Positions 34,534-43,046 are shown, counted from the first letter of the stretch. The stretch is DNA of 64,000 nt from DMER64 sp964554535 (GCA_964554535.1 CAZKPB010000003.1:1-64000); one strand, 5' to 3'. The notes: generated from the letters alone by a model not told the origin. Translations and numbers: made by a program.

Positions 34534-35410
34534 CTTGTATGAGCGTTTGTAACGCCAGAAGGGCCGCCTCTTTGTCGGGAAGGCATTCCAGCGTATAGAC
34601 AGGAACCGTTTTGAGCATCCGGGAAAACACGTCACAGACCAGGTCCGTGTGAAGGTCATCCTGCATCAGTAAAGAAGAACTATTCTCCATCATATGACCC
34701 AGAGCGGCAAGCAGGGACTGTTTCCGCATTATGTTCGCGGAAGCCTGGTACAGCCGCACCACAGCCGCCAACGGATAAGAACGGTTTATGTATACCGGAA
34801 GTTTTCCGCTCCAAGGAGACCCGTAGACACGAGGTCCCTGCGGGGTGATTTTCAACAACGGACTATCGTCGTTAAGGGAACCGGTGCCCGGAATATGCGT
34901 TCTCCACAACGCCGTATGCGTACTTTTTCCGGTACCGCTGGGGCCGACAAACAACACCGCCTTTTCCCTGTACACCGCCACCGACCCGTGTACCGGAAGC
35001 AACTGCAGCGGCAAGGCGCAGAACGAATACATATTGCGTAACAGATGATAAAACAGAAACGGAGGGGGAAAACCATTACACGCCACGTTACTGCGGACCT
35101 CCGGAGAACCGTAAGTGTAACGGGTCGCGTAAGAGGTGCCGTCCAAAGTCCGCAATAAAAGCATATATCCGTTTTCCACAGGATACAAGGCTTCGTGGAT
35201 ATCCATGTAATCAAATTCAATTACAGGCGTGGCGGAAAAAGGCGGAAAGGGTTCCGGAAAAGGCTCCTGCGTAAAAAAATGCATGGCAGGCGGGAGTTCC
35301 GTGAAACCGGTCTTGAAAGGAGCAAAACAGCTGTTCTGATTAAGAGCGGCCCCCCTACCTTCTATACGAAGCAGGGCATCCCCAATGATGTAATTGCACC
35401 CTGAGAGCAT
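34520..35410 (-). CDS. HPr-kinase-like (HprK/PEPCK-fold) serine kinase-like protein
   Basis: A 296-residue protein. The Walker A motif GPSGTGKSTH is near residue 155, followed by the GSLNDDSPLL acidic pair near 177 and the YGSPWSGK segment, all typical of HprK-related proteins found with PqqD-like proteins. There is no HPr partner in the window and no N-terminal HprK domain, so ordinary carbon-catabolite control is unlikely. The start ATG overlaps the PqqD-like stop by one base (TGATG). The true substrate, possibly a peptide, is unknown. Confidence 0.75.
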   Translation of the reverse strand: MLSGCNYIIGDALLRIEGRGAALNQNSCFAPFKTGFTELPPAMHFFTQEPFPEPFPPFSATPVIEFDYMDIHEALYPVENGYMLLLRTLDGTSYATRYTYGSPEVRSNVACNGFPPPFLFYHLLRNMYSFCALPLQLLPVHGSVAVYREKAVLFVGPSGTGKSTHTALWRTHIPGTGSLNDDSPLLKITPQGPRVYGSPWSGKLPVYINRSYPLAAVVRLYQASANIMRKQSLLAALGHMMENSSSLLMQDDLHTDLVCDVFSRMLKTVPVYTLECLPDKEAALLALQTLIQDGCL

Positions 35411-35679
35411 CAGGCTTGAATAAGGGCCGCCTCACGCAGCGATTCCACCCATTTGCCCGCATCCGCAGCGGCGGTTAGCGGGTCCACTTCAAACCGGCCC
35501 GTAAGCAGGGCCGTCACATCTTCTACGGTAAAATCCTTATCTTTTAGCGTGTTGTAAAGCCAAACGGCCGTTGCGTTCAAAGAAAGCAGCCGGGTGATGT
35601 CCAGGGGACCGTCGGCCTGGCGGATAATGACGTTTTCACCGGCAATCTCTCTTATTTTGAATTCGGGCTTGATTCTCAT
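35410..35679 (-). CDS. PqqD-like peptide-chaperone protein
   Basis: An 89-residue protein from ATG 35679 (MRIKPEFKIREIAGENVIIRQ). The pattern, an N-terminal beta segment, a SLNATAVWLYNTLKDKDFTVEDVTALL helix-turn-helix-like middle and a DPLTAAADAGKWVESLREAALI end, matches PqqD-type RiPP recognition elements that bind leader peptides. It is the first gene of the four-gene cassette and has its own promoter. No precursor peptide gene was found next to it. Confidence 0.75.
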   Translation of the reverse strand: MRIKPEFKIREIAGENVIIRQADGPLDITRLLSLNATAVWLYNTLKDKDFTVEDVTALLTGRFEVDPLTAAADAGKWVESLREAALIQA

Positions 35680-35689
35680 AATTGCATTA

Positions 35690-35707
35690 ATATCTTTACA
35701 AAGATAT
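35690..35707. promoter_or_regulatory. Perfect palindrome at the PqqD-cassette promoter
   Basis: ATATCTTT and AAAGATAT form an 18-base perfect inverted repeat with a 2-base centre (AC). It covers the cassette's minus-strand -7 box TATCTTTG (35699-35706), 20 bases upstream of the PqqD-like start, so a dimeric regulator bound here would block transcription. No regulator gene is adjacent. Confidence 0.55.
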
Positions 35708-35753
35708 CCTTTTTTTTTGAGCGGGTGCTTCACGTCAAAAAAACATACAACAG

Positions 35754-35770
35754 TGTCAAAATTATTGACA
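35754..35770. promoter_or_regulatory. 17-base operator-like palindrome upstream of tolC
   Basis: TGTCAAAATTATTGACA has 6-bp arms (TGTCAA/TTGACA) around AATTA. It lies 113 bases upstream of the tolC ATG, in the 203-base divergent gap. A near-consensus box TATCTTTTG (one extra T) follows at 35796-35804. An operator for the export genes is a reasonable inference. Confidence 0.45.
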
Positions 35771-35882
35771 GTTTTTGCCCGGGAATGAAAAGTGTTATCT
35801 TTTGATTTTCAAATAGAAAGATAAAAAGGCACAGTTTTGGCACAAAGGGTTATTGAATTTGAGAATCACAATAACTGATTAT

Positions 35883-37223
35883 ATGAAAAGACTCATACCC
35901 ACTTCGATTTTGTTGCTGTGCCTGCTTCCGTTGAAAGCACAGGACCCTATGACATTGCATGACTGTATGCAATACGCCGTGGATCACTCCCCCAAAACCA
36001 AAATACAGGAACTTACCAACGACTCGCGCCGTCTGGACCATAGGGACGCATACCTGAACCTTATCCCTTCCGTGGGAGGCAACGTAAACGGTTACACCAG
36101 CTTTGGCCGTTCCATTGACCCGGAAACCAATACCTACACCAACACCAGCTCGTTCAGCAACTCGTACGCACTCAGCGGCAGTTATGATATATTCAACGGA
36201 TTTGCCGTGGTGGACAAGATCAGGGCCACCCGCGTCGCCAAACTCTCGGGCGTGGCCGAAATGCAGCAAGTGGTGGACAACGTTTGTCTGGAAGTCATAC
36301 AGGCCTTTTACAACGTGCTGTATCAGACCGGAATGGTGGACCTGTGCCAACAGCAACTGGATGAAAGCCAATCGCAACTGAACCAGACCAAGGTTCAGGA
36401 AGAACTGGGATTGAAAGGCTATTCCGACATTCTACAGATGGAATCACAGGTGGCCAACAACGGCTACAATCTGGTACATGCGCAAAACCAGTTGGAGTCT
36501 TATTACATTACCTTGAAAGAAGCTATGTTCTTCCCCACTGAGGACCCGCTGGTGCTGGACAACTCTTACGTTCAGATGGCCGACCCGTTCCTGTCTGATG
36601 AAAATGCCGATTCCCTGTATCAGGGAGCCCTATACAACAATGTCAAAACCCAGATAGCCGCCTATGAAGTGCAACGTGCCAAAATATCATTCCACAACGC
36701 CAAATGGAGCCTGCTGCCCTACATCTATTCCAATGCAAGGTATGAAAGCGGTTACATCACCGGTTTGGGAGATGCCGCCGGACAGGCACAGCCTTTCTGG
36801 ACACAGATGAACAACCTGCAGGGGCAATCCGTATCGGTGGGAATATCCATTCCTTTGTTTGGAGGACTCACCCGCCAGAGCAACATAGGGCGTCAGCGCA
36901 ACAACCTGCTCATTGCCCAAGCCAAACTTGACCAGACCAACAAGGAGCTGGAGAGTGAAATAGCCCGTGCCGTACAGGACGTCGAGGGCAGCGCCAGGGA
37001 ATACATTCAGTCGGACAAGCGGGTGTTATTCCAGGAGCAGGCACACAAGGCCAACCAGCGCAAATACGAACTGGGACTCATCAGTGTCATTGAACTGCAC
37101 ACCAGTTCCAATCTGAACCTGTCCGCCAAGGCGGAGAAACTGGGCGCCACATTTACCTACCTGATCAAGCGCCACATTGTCAATTACTACAAGGGAACCC
37201 CCTATATCAATCAGGAATTTTAA
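35883..37223 (+). CDS. TolC-family outer membrane efflux protein
   Basis: An outer-membrane channel of about 446 residues from ATG 35883 (MKRLIPTSILLLCLLPLKAQ, a signal peptide). An earlier non-ATG start at 35853 adds ten residues before the signal. The TolC fold is shown by the two repeated OEP blocks, DCMQYAVDHSPKTKIQELTNDSRRLD early and NLLIAQAKLDQTNKELESEIARAV late, with the VGISIPLFGGLTRQSNIGR strand region between. It is followed after 27 bases by the adaptor gene and then the permease, forming a MacAB-TolC-like unit. Confidence 0.9.
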   Translation: MKRLIPTSILLLCLLPLKAQDPMTLHDCMQYAVDHSPKTKIQELTNDSRRLDHRDAYLNLIPSVGGNVNGYTSFGRSIDPETNTYTNTSSFSNSYALSGSYDIFNGFAVVDKIRATRVAKLSGVAEMQQVVDNVCLEVIQAFYNVLYQTGMVDLCQQQLDESQSQLNQTKVQEELGLKGYSDILQMESQVANNGYNLVHAQNQLESYYITLKEAMFFPTEDPLVLDNSYVQMADPFLSDENADSLYQGALYNNVKTQIAAYEVQRAKISFHNAKWSLLPYIYSNARYESGYITGLGDAAGQAQPFWTQMNNLQGQSVSVGISIPLFGGLTRQSNIGRQRNNLLIAQAKLDQTNKELESEIARAVQDVEGSAREYIQSDKRVLFQEQAHKANQRKYELGLISVIELHTSSNLNLSAKAEKLGATFTYLIKRHIVNYYKGTPYINQEF

Positions 37224-37250
37224 TCTGCAAACAAATAAATACATTATACT

Positions 37251-38504
37251 ATGGATAGAGTTTTAGAAAAAAAGAAAGGCCTTCAGAAGAAGCACGTTCC
37301 TTACGTACTGGGAGGCGCTCTTGTATTGGCTTTCATTATCTGGCTGATTTTTGGCAATCACCAGGCGTCCCTCAAAATTGACGGCCGTTCGGTCATCATA
37401 GGCAACGTGGAACAAGGCGAATTCAACGACTACGTACGTGTAAACGGACAGGTACAGCCCATTACCACCATTCAGCTCTCACCGCTGGAAGGCGGCGTGG
37501 TGGAAGAAAAAGTGGTGGAAGAAGGCGCTTTTGTCAAACGCGGGGACATCATTGTACGGTTGAGCAACTCCCAGTTGACGCTGCAGATTCTGGACAGTGA
37601 AGCCAATCTGGCGGAAAAGGAAAACTTTTTGCGCAATACCATGGTAACTATGGAACAGGAAAAACTGAACCTGCAACAGGACCGACTGCAATTAAACCTT
37701 GAGGTGGAACGCAAAGAACGCAAATACAAACAGTATGAGCGGCTGTATGAAGAAAAGATGCTGGCTCGCGAGGAATACATTCAAGCCAAAGAAGACTGGG
37801 AACTTTCCGTAAGTCGTCACGCGCTGGTGCTGGCCCGTCAGATACAAGACTCTTTGTACCGCAACATCCAGATTGAAAACCTAGAAGACAACCTCAGCAG
37901 CATGCGCCGCAGTATGATGCTGGTAAGGGAACGTGTGGAAAACCTGAATGTCAAGTCGCCCATTGACGGACAGTTGGGCGCCTTGGACGTGGTGTTGGGA
38001 CAATCCCTGAGTTCGGGCATGCGCATAGGCCAGATCAACGACCTGTCTGAATACAAGATAGAAGCCAATATTGACGAGCATTACATTGACCGCGTTAAAC
38101 AGGGTTTGGACGCCACTTTTGAACGCCAGTCCGCCACCTTTGACCTGACCGTCAGCAAAGTATATCCCGAGGTTCGCAACGGCCAGTTCAAGACCGACTT
38201 CCGCTTTACCGGCGAACGTCCGGACAATATCCGCGCCGGACAGACCTACTACATCAACCTGCAACTGGGACAGCCCACCAATGCGGTCATCATTCCGCGC
38301 GGGGCCTTCTACCAGAAGACCGGAGGTACCTGGATTTTTGTGGTCACCGAAGAAGGTGACAAGGCTTTCAAGCGCGAGATCCGCATAGGCCGCCAGAATC
38401 CCCAGTATTATGAAGTACTGGAAGGCTTGCAGCCCGGGGAAAAGGTCATTGTATCCAGCTATGAAAATTATGGAGACAACGAAATACTCATCCTCAACAA
38501 TTAG
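37251..38504 (+). CDS. HlyD/MacA-like periplasmic adaptor protein
   Basis: A membrane-fusion protein of 417 residues. One N-terminal membrane helix (about 18-36) is followed by a lipoyl/beta-barrel region (about 50-105, VEEKVVEEGAFVKRGDIIVRLSN) and a coiled-coil hairpin (about 105-215, Glu/Leu/Arg-rich). The returning lipoyl half (VKSPIDGQLGALDVVLGQSL) and the membrane-proximal domain (about 330-415, AVIIPRGAFYQKTGGTWIFVV) follow. It is placed between tolC and the permease (9 bases), as in ABC-type tripartite exporters. Confidence 0.9.
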   Translation: MDRVLEKKKGLQKKHVPYVLGGALVLAFIIWLIFGNHQASLKIDGRSVIIGNVEQGEFNDYVRVNGQVQPITTIQLSPLEGGVVEEKVVEEGAFVKRGDIIVRLSNSQLTLQILDSEANLAEKENFLRNTMVTMEQEKLNLQQDRLQLNLEVERKERKYKQYERLYEEKMLAREEYIQAKEDWELSVSRHALVLARQIQDSLYRNIQIENLEDNLSSMRRSMMLVRERVENLNVKSPIDGQLGALDVVLGQSLSSGMRIGQINDLSEYKIEANIDEHYIDRVKQGLDATFERQSATFDLTVSKVYPEVRNGQFKTDFRFTGERPDNIRAGQTYYINLQLGQPTNAVIIPRGAFYQKTGGTWIFVVTEEGDKAFKREIRIGRQNPQYYEVLEGLQPGEKVIVSSYENYGDNEILILNN

Positions 38505-38513
38505 CCTATTATT

Positions 38514-40871
38514 ATGAAGAACTTCCAACGCGCCTTGCGAACCCTTTTCAAGAAAGGAAACCACAATTTTATAAAAATTCTGTCATTGGGTACCGGCCTG
38601 GCTATTGGGCTTGTAATCATTGCCAAAGTATGCTTTGAGACCTCATACGACACCTTCTACCCCAACGTGGACCGGATTTATCAGGTAAAGACGTGCTCCG
38701 TGCAAAATGACGTGGCCCACGATTTTAACCAGGTACCCGGCGGAGTTGCCCTGGGCCTGCAGGAGGACGTCCCGGGGGTTGAACTGGCCACCCGTATGAC
38801 GTGGTTGTGGGATAACGGAGTATTCCGTACCGCGGACAAAAAGAAGTACAAAGGAGATATGATGTTGGTGGACACCAACTTCCTTAAAATTTTCCCGCGA
38901 AAGATTTTGGCGGGAGACCCTTCCGTTCTGGGAGATCCTTGCTCTCTGATGATCAGCGAAACCCTGGCCAAGGCCATGGGCGGCGTCGAGACCGTGTTGG
39001 GAACCGTACTGTTCAATGACGAGTTGTCCACTATACCTCTGACTATTGGAGGCGTGTTTGAAGACGTTCCGGAAAACACCTACATCAAGTACGACATTCT
39101 GCTTGCGTTGGATTCGTACCAAAAATGGAGCCGGGAAAACTGGCTGGGCAATGAACGCTACAAGGCCTACGTGATGCTGGGCGAGCACGTTGTGGCCGAT
39201 TCGCTGGCACCCGCCATGCGCCAGATGCAGTACAAGCATCAGGACCTGGAATACCTGAACAAAAACGGACTGGACTTATGGTATGTACTGGATCCCTACA
39301 GCAAACTGCATACCGACAGCCCCGAGGTCAAACGGATGAACGTACTGCTGTCCCTGCTGGCCTTTGCCCTGATTTTTACCGCCGTAATGAACTACGTGCT
39401 TATTGTGATTTCTTCGCTGGTAAACCGCACCAAAGAAGTAGGCGTGCGTAAGTGCTACGGAGCCGAGGGACACGACATCCGGGGCATCATGCTCTCGGAG
39501 ACCCTGATACATCTGGCATGCTCGCTGCTTGTGGCGGTGGCCCTCATTTTTGCCTGCAGGGGCACCATTGAGAACCTGCTGGACGCCACGCTGGGAGCCT
39601 TGTTTACTCTGCGTACGGGTGCCATTATGGCACTGGTGATTGCGGGCGTATTCATCACCTCGGGCCTTATTCCGGCGCTGATGTTTGCACACATTCCGGT
39701 ATCATCGGCCTTCCACCATTACAAAGAATCGCGCCGCAGGTGGAAACTGGGGCTACTGTTCTTCCAGTTTGCCGCCAGCGCCTTTCTGGTGGTGCTGCTG
39801 GTCATCATCGGCCGCCAGTACAACACCATGGTCAACGACGACCCGGGCTACGCCTACAAGGACATCCTGTACTGCAACCTGAGCGGGGCCGACTCGCTGG
39901 GCCGCTACCAGGCCGTGGAAGAAATCAAACGACTGCCTCAGGTGGAAGACGTGGCGTTCGCTACCAGCGTGCCACTGTATTCCGGGTCGGGTAACAACAT
40001 CCGGCTACAGGGAGAAGAACGCGACCTGTTTAACATCTGCGACCTGTACTATGGCAGTGAAAATTACGTGGACCTTATGGAGTTCAAGATAGTGGAAGGA
40101 CGCGCACCGTTTACCGTCAACGACGTGATGGTCAGCCGCAAGTTCATCAGTGAGATGGCCCGGTTTGCCGACTGGCCCGACGGGGTGGTGGGACACGACG
40201 TCTTTGTATCCGAACACAGCGAGCCCGGCGCGCCACCCTTTACCATCTGCGGGGTATTTGAAGACATTCTCATTGGAAACCGCACCGACAACGAGCAACG
40301 GGCACAGGTGCTTTTCTATACGGACCTGGCTCCCTACCTGCCTGTAGTAATGATTAAGCTGCACGAACTGCACGAGGGCGACGTGGCCGCCATTACCAAA
40401 ATTTTTGAAACTTCGCTTCCGGAAAAAGAGATCGAGGTACGCCCCTACCGCGACGAAATCCGCGAATCGTACGCAACTTCGCGCAAATTCAAGAATTCCG
40501 TAATGGTGGGCGGCATCATCACCCTGCTCATTTCTCTGATAGGACTGGTAGGTTACACCAATGACGAGACCAACCGTCGGCGCAAAGAAATTGCCATCCG
40601 CAAAATCAACGGAGGCACGCTCCGGGACATCCTGATCCTCTTCCTTAAAGACTCCTTGTGGCTCTCTCTGCCGGCTTTTCTGGGAGGATGCCTTGCCGCC
40701 TTCTTTGTAGCCACCAAATGGTTGGAACAGTTCACTCTGAAAATTACGCTCTCCTGGAACCTGTTTGTATGGCCTTCTCTGGCCCTACTGGTGCTGGTAC
40801 TGGCGGTAGTGGCCCTAAACTGCCTGCGCATTGCCCGTTCCAACCCGGTTGAATCGCTGTCGGCAGAATAA
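38514..40871 (+). CDS. MacB/FtsX-type ABC transporter permease (no ATPase domain)
   Basis: A 785-residue inner-membrane protein with two MacB periplasmic-core plus FtsX units. The first has a helix at about 22-40 and a four-helix FtsX part around 285-410 (with the VNRTKEVGVRKCYGAEGHDIRGIMLSE motif). The second spans about 420-780 with TNRRRKEIAIRKINGGTLRDIL. There is no Walker motif anywhere, and no ATP-binding gene occurs in the flanks, which is odd for this transporter type. The ATPase must be encoded elsewhere. Confidence 0.88.
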   Translation: MKNFQRALRTLFKKGNHNFIKILSLGTGLAIGLVIIAKVCFETSYDTFYPNVDRIYQVKTCSVQNDVAHDFNQVPGGVALGLQEDVPGVELATRMTWLWDNGVFRTADKKKYKGDMMLVDTNFLKIFPRKILAGDPSVLGDPCSLMISETLAKAMGGVETVLGTVLFNDELSTIPLTIGGVFEDVPENTYIKYDILLALDSYQKWSRENWLGNERYKAYVMLGEHVVADSLAPAMRQMQYKHQDLEYLNKNGLDLWYVLDPYSKLHTDSPEVKRMNVLLSLLAFALIFTAVMNYVLIVISSLVNRTKEVGVRKCYGAEGHDIRGIMLSETLIHLACSLLVAVALIFACRGTIENLLDATLGALFTLRTGAIMALVIAGVFITSGLIPALMFAHIPVSSAFHHYKESRRRWKLGLLFFQFAASAFLVVLLVIIGRQYNTMVNDDPGYAYKDILYCNLSGADSLGRYQAVEEIKRLPQVEDVAFATSVPLYSGSGNNIRLQGEERDLFNICDLYYGSENYVDLMEFKIVEGRAPFTVNDVMVSRKFISEMARFADWPDGVVGHDVFVSEHSEPGAPPFTICGVFEDILIGNRTDNEQRAQVLFYTDLAPYLPVVMIKLHELHEGDVAAITKIFETSLPEKEIEVRPYRDEIRESYATSRKFKNSVMVGGIITLLISLIGLVGYTNDETNRRRKEIAIRKINGGTLRDILILFLKDSLWLSLPAFLGGCLAAFFVATKWLEQFTLKITLSWNLFVWPSLALLVLVLAVVALNCLRIARSNPVESLSAE

Positions 40872-40879
40872 TTATTCTT

Positions 40880-40887
40880 TATCTTTG
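40880..40887 (+). promoter_or_regulatory. mtgA promoter -7 box (TATCTTTG)
   Basis: An exact TAnnTTTG, 8 bases after the permease stop and 16 bases before the mtgA ATG. A perfect 14-base palindrome GGAAGAATTCTTCC (40889-40902) sits between the box and the start codon. Confidence 0.7.
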
Positions 40888-40903
40888 CGGAAGAATTCTT
40901 CCC

Positions 40904-41593
40904 ATGAAAAAGACAAAGAAACTTATAGGACGCCGTCTGGCGTTGACCCTTCTGGTAAAAGTACCCATCCTGTTAATGGCGCTGTCCATAGTATGGGTAC
41001 TTTTACTTAAATGGGTTCCCGTGTGGGTCACTCCATTGATGGTTGTCCGTTCGGTGGAGTACCGGCAGGACAAGGATTTTCACACCACCAAAAAATGGAA
41101 GGACCTTGAATCCATTTCCATAAACCTGCAGCACGCCGTCATAGCCTCTGAAGACAATCTCTTTTACGAACACAAGGGTTTTGACTGGGACCAGATTAAC
41201 GACGCCGTGGAGGCCCACAAGAAGGGCAAACGGTTGCGCGGCGCCAGCACCATTTCTCAGCAAACCGCAAAAAACGTATTCCTCTTTCCCGGCCGTTCCT
41301 GGGTCCGCAAAGGCTTTGAAGCTTACTTTACCGTAGCCATTGAGTTCATCTGGGGCAAGGAACGCATTATGGAGGTCTATTTGAACGTGGCCGAGATGGG
41401 TAAAGGCGTGTACGGGGCCGAGGCGGCCGCCCGGAAGTTTTTTGACCGTCCGGCCGCCAAACTGACCGTCCATCAGAGCGCGCTGATAGCCTCGTGCCTC
41501 CCCAATCCGCTCAAGCGCAACGTGGCGGCCCCCTCGGCCTATATGATTAAGCGCAGCGGCCAAATTGAAAGCCTTATGGGCAAGTTGTTCTAA
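40904..41593 (+). CDS. mtgA: Monofunctional peptidoglycan glycosyltransferase
   Basis: Polymerises lipid II into glycan strands at the inner membrane. The 229 residues contain one N-terminal membrane helix (about 15-38) and a GT51 domain. The catalytic Glu is in VIASEDNLFYEHKGFDWDQI (about 78-97), and the GASTISQQTAKNVFL motif (about 112-126) and KERIMEVYLNVAEMGKGVYGAEAAA (about 149-173) are typical. No transpeptidase domain follows. The 3' end overlaps a convergent gene by 4 bases. Confidence 0.96.
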   Translation: MKKTKKLIGRRLALTLLVKVPILLMALSIVWVLLLKWVPVWVTPLMVVRSVEYRQDKDFHTTKKWKDLESISINLQHAVIASEDNLFYEHKGFDWDQINDAVEAHKKGKRLRGASTISQQTAKNVFLFPGRSWVRKGFEAYFTVAIEFIWGKERIMEVYLNVAEMGKGVYGAEAAARKFFDRPAAKLTVHQSALIASCLPNPLKRNVAAPSAYMIKRSGQIESLMGKLF

Positions 41594-43020
41594 CGTACCC
41601 CGGCCCGGGCCGCCCCGCACGCAATCAGTTTGGTGATGCCCCAGATGAGGAGCAAGTATATCAATGCCGAGAGCAACAGCGGGAAAAAGGCATCAAAGGT
41701 ACGGCTGCGGATGATGTCCCCGGCCTTGGTCAAATCCTGCACGGCAATATATCCCACAATGGAAGTCATCTTGATGAGCGACACAATTTCTCCCTTGTAC
41801 ACGGGGAAGGCTGCGCGTGCCGCCTGCGGGAAAATAATAGTCGCAAAGGTCTGCATAGCGCTGAAGCCCAGCGACAGCCCGGCCTCGCGCTGGCCTTTGG
41901 GGACGGCGTTGACGGCACTGCGGAACACCTCGGCACAATAAGCGGCAAAAATGAAGGTAAAGGTGATAATGGACACGGACACGGGGCTGAGTGTTGTTTT
42001 GGCCAGCACCACGTAATACATAATCATCAGGGTGACCACCTGCGGGATGCCCCGAAACAACATAATAAAAATTTTGGCCCCCTCGCGTGCCCAACGGCGG
42101 CGCGACATTCTGAGGGCACAGACCAGCGCTCCCAGCAGGGTTCCCAGCGCTCCGGCGCAGAGTGCAATAAGGAGAGTGATTTTTAATCCGTTGAGAAGAA
42201 GCAGGTACCTCTTTTCTTTGAGCACATTGTTTACAAAACTGTTTTTCACCGATTTGAAAAACGGCGTCCGCTCCGTTACCACGTCCTGCCGTACGCAGAA
42301 TACCTGCGGATTGGCAAAATACATGGGAGAATAATTCACTTTCTGCTGCCTTTCTTCGGTAAAAGCCAAATTGGAAGCTATCAGGTCGGCCTTGCCACTC
42401 TGAATGGCGGCAATCATTGAGGAAAATTTCATATCCATCACCTCCACCTTGCGATGCAGGGCTTCCCCCATACGCATGGAAATTTCCCAGTCCATACCGC
42501 ACCACTTGTTGTCGCGGATAAAAGACATAGGTTCCCTGCCGGCCGACGTGGCCACCCTCAGGGGCGGATGGGATGTGGCTGCATTTTGAAACTCCGGAAT
42601 GGTATAGGGCGCTCCGTCTTTGGTAATCCAGTGTCCGATGATTTCATCCATGGTACCGTCCTGCAACCAGGTGTTGACCAGTGAATCCACCTGTGCACTC
42701 CATTGAGGATTGTCTTTTGGGGTGGCCAGGAAAGCCCCCTCGTTAAGAATGTGCTGCGGCAGGATCTTCAGTCCCGGGTTCTTTTGCGTGGCAACATGAC
42801 AGGTTGAATATGAAGTAAGTACATAATCCGCCTTGTGGGACAGGACGGCCGTGAAGGCATCCATAATATCATCGTAACGCTGTATGGTGGAAGAGGGATA
42901 GGCATCGGGGGCATATTTTTCACCCACCGAACCTATCATTACCGCTATGACACGACCCGCCAGCGTGTCGCTCTGCGGCACCTGCATTAAAAAAGCAAGC
43001 AAAATTAGTAAACACTTCAT
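41590..43020 (-). CDS. Amino-acid ABC transporter: substrate-binding domain fused to permease
   Basis: A 476-residue protein. A signal segment (1-19) is followed by residues about 20-140 that resemble the second lobe of GlnH-type binding proteins (LAGRVIAVMIGSVG ... ADYVLTSYST). Then residues about 152-248 resemble the first lobe (LRVATSAGREPMSFIRDNKWCGMDWEI), so the lobe order looks permuted. From about 270 a GlnP-type permease carries the EAA-like loop (EVFRSAVNAVPKGQREAGLSLG). No ATPase gene is next to it. The start codon lies only 4 bases from a -7 box. Confidence 0.85.
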   Translation of the reverse strand: MKCLLILLAFLMQVPQSDTLAGRVIAVMIGSVGEKYAPDAYPSSTIQRYDDIMDAFTAVLSHKADYVLTSYSTCHVATQKNPGLKILPQHILNEGAFLATPKDNPQWSAQVDSLVNTWLQDGTMDEIIGHWITKDGAPYTIPEFQNAATSHPPLRVATSAGREPMSFIRDNKWCGMDWEISMRMGEALHRKVEVMDMKFSSMIAAIQSGKADLIASNLAFTEERQQKVNYSPMYFANPQVFCVRQDVVTERTPFFKSVKNSFVNNVLKEKRYLLLLNGLKITLLIALCAGALGTLLGALVCALRMSRRRWAREGAKIFIMLFRGIPQVVTLMIMYYVVLAKTTLSPVSVSIITFTFIFAAYCAEVFRSAVNAVPKGQREAGLSLGFSAMQTFATIIFPQAARAAFPVYKGEIVSLIKMTSIVGYIAVQDLTKAGDIIRSRTFDAFFPLLLSALIYLLLIWGITKLIACGAARAGVR

Positions 43021-43024
43021 AAAT

Positions 43025-43032
43025 CAAAGTTA
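43025..43032 (-). promoter_or_regulatory. -7 box of the binding-protein/permease gene (TAACTTTG)
   Basis: Minus-strand TAACTTTG matches TAnnTTTG and ends 4 bases before the ATG at 43020, which would give an almost leaderless mRNA. Confidence 0.5.
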
Positions 43033-43033
43033 G

Positions 43034-43041
43034 TATATTTG
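43034..43041 (+). promoter_or_regulatory. -7 box of the decarboxylase gene (TATATTTG)
   Basis: An exact TAnnTTTG separated by one base from the opposing box, and 5 bases before the decarboxylase ATG at 43047. Confidence 0.6.
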
Positions 43042-43046
43042 CAGCC

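Noticed and set aside
35796..35804. TATCTTTTG as a definite tolC promoter
   Set aside because: It has one T too many for TAnnTTTG, so I note it only as near-consensus.
38514..40871. NRPS product exporter role for the TolC/adaptor/permease set
   Set aside because: It is about 9 kb away, on the other strand and separated by unrelated genes; nothing in the sequence links the two.
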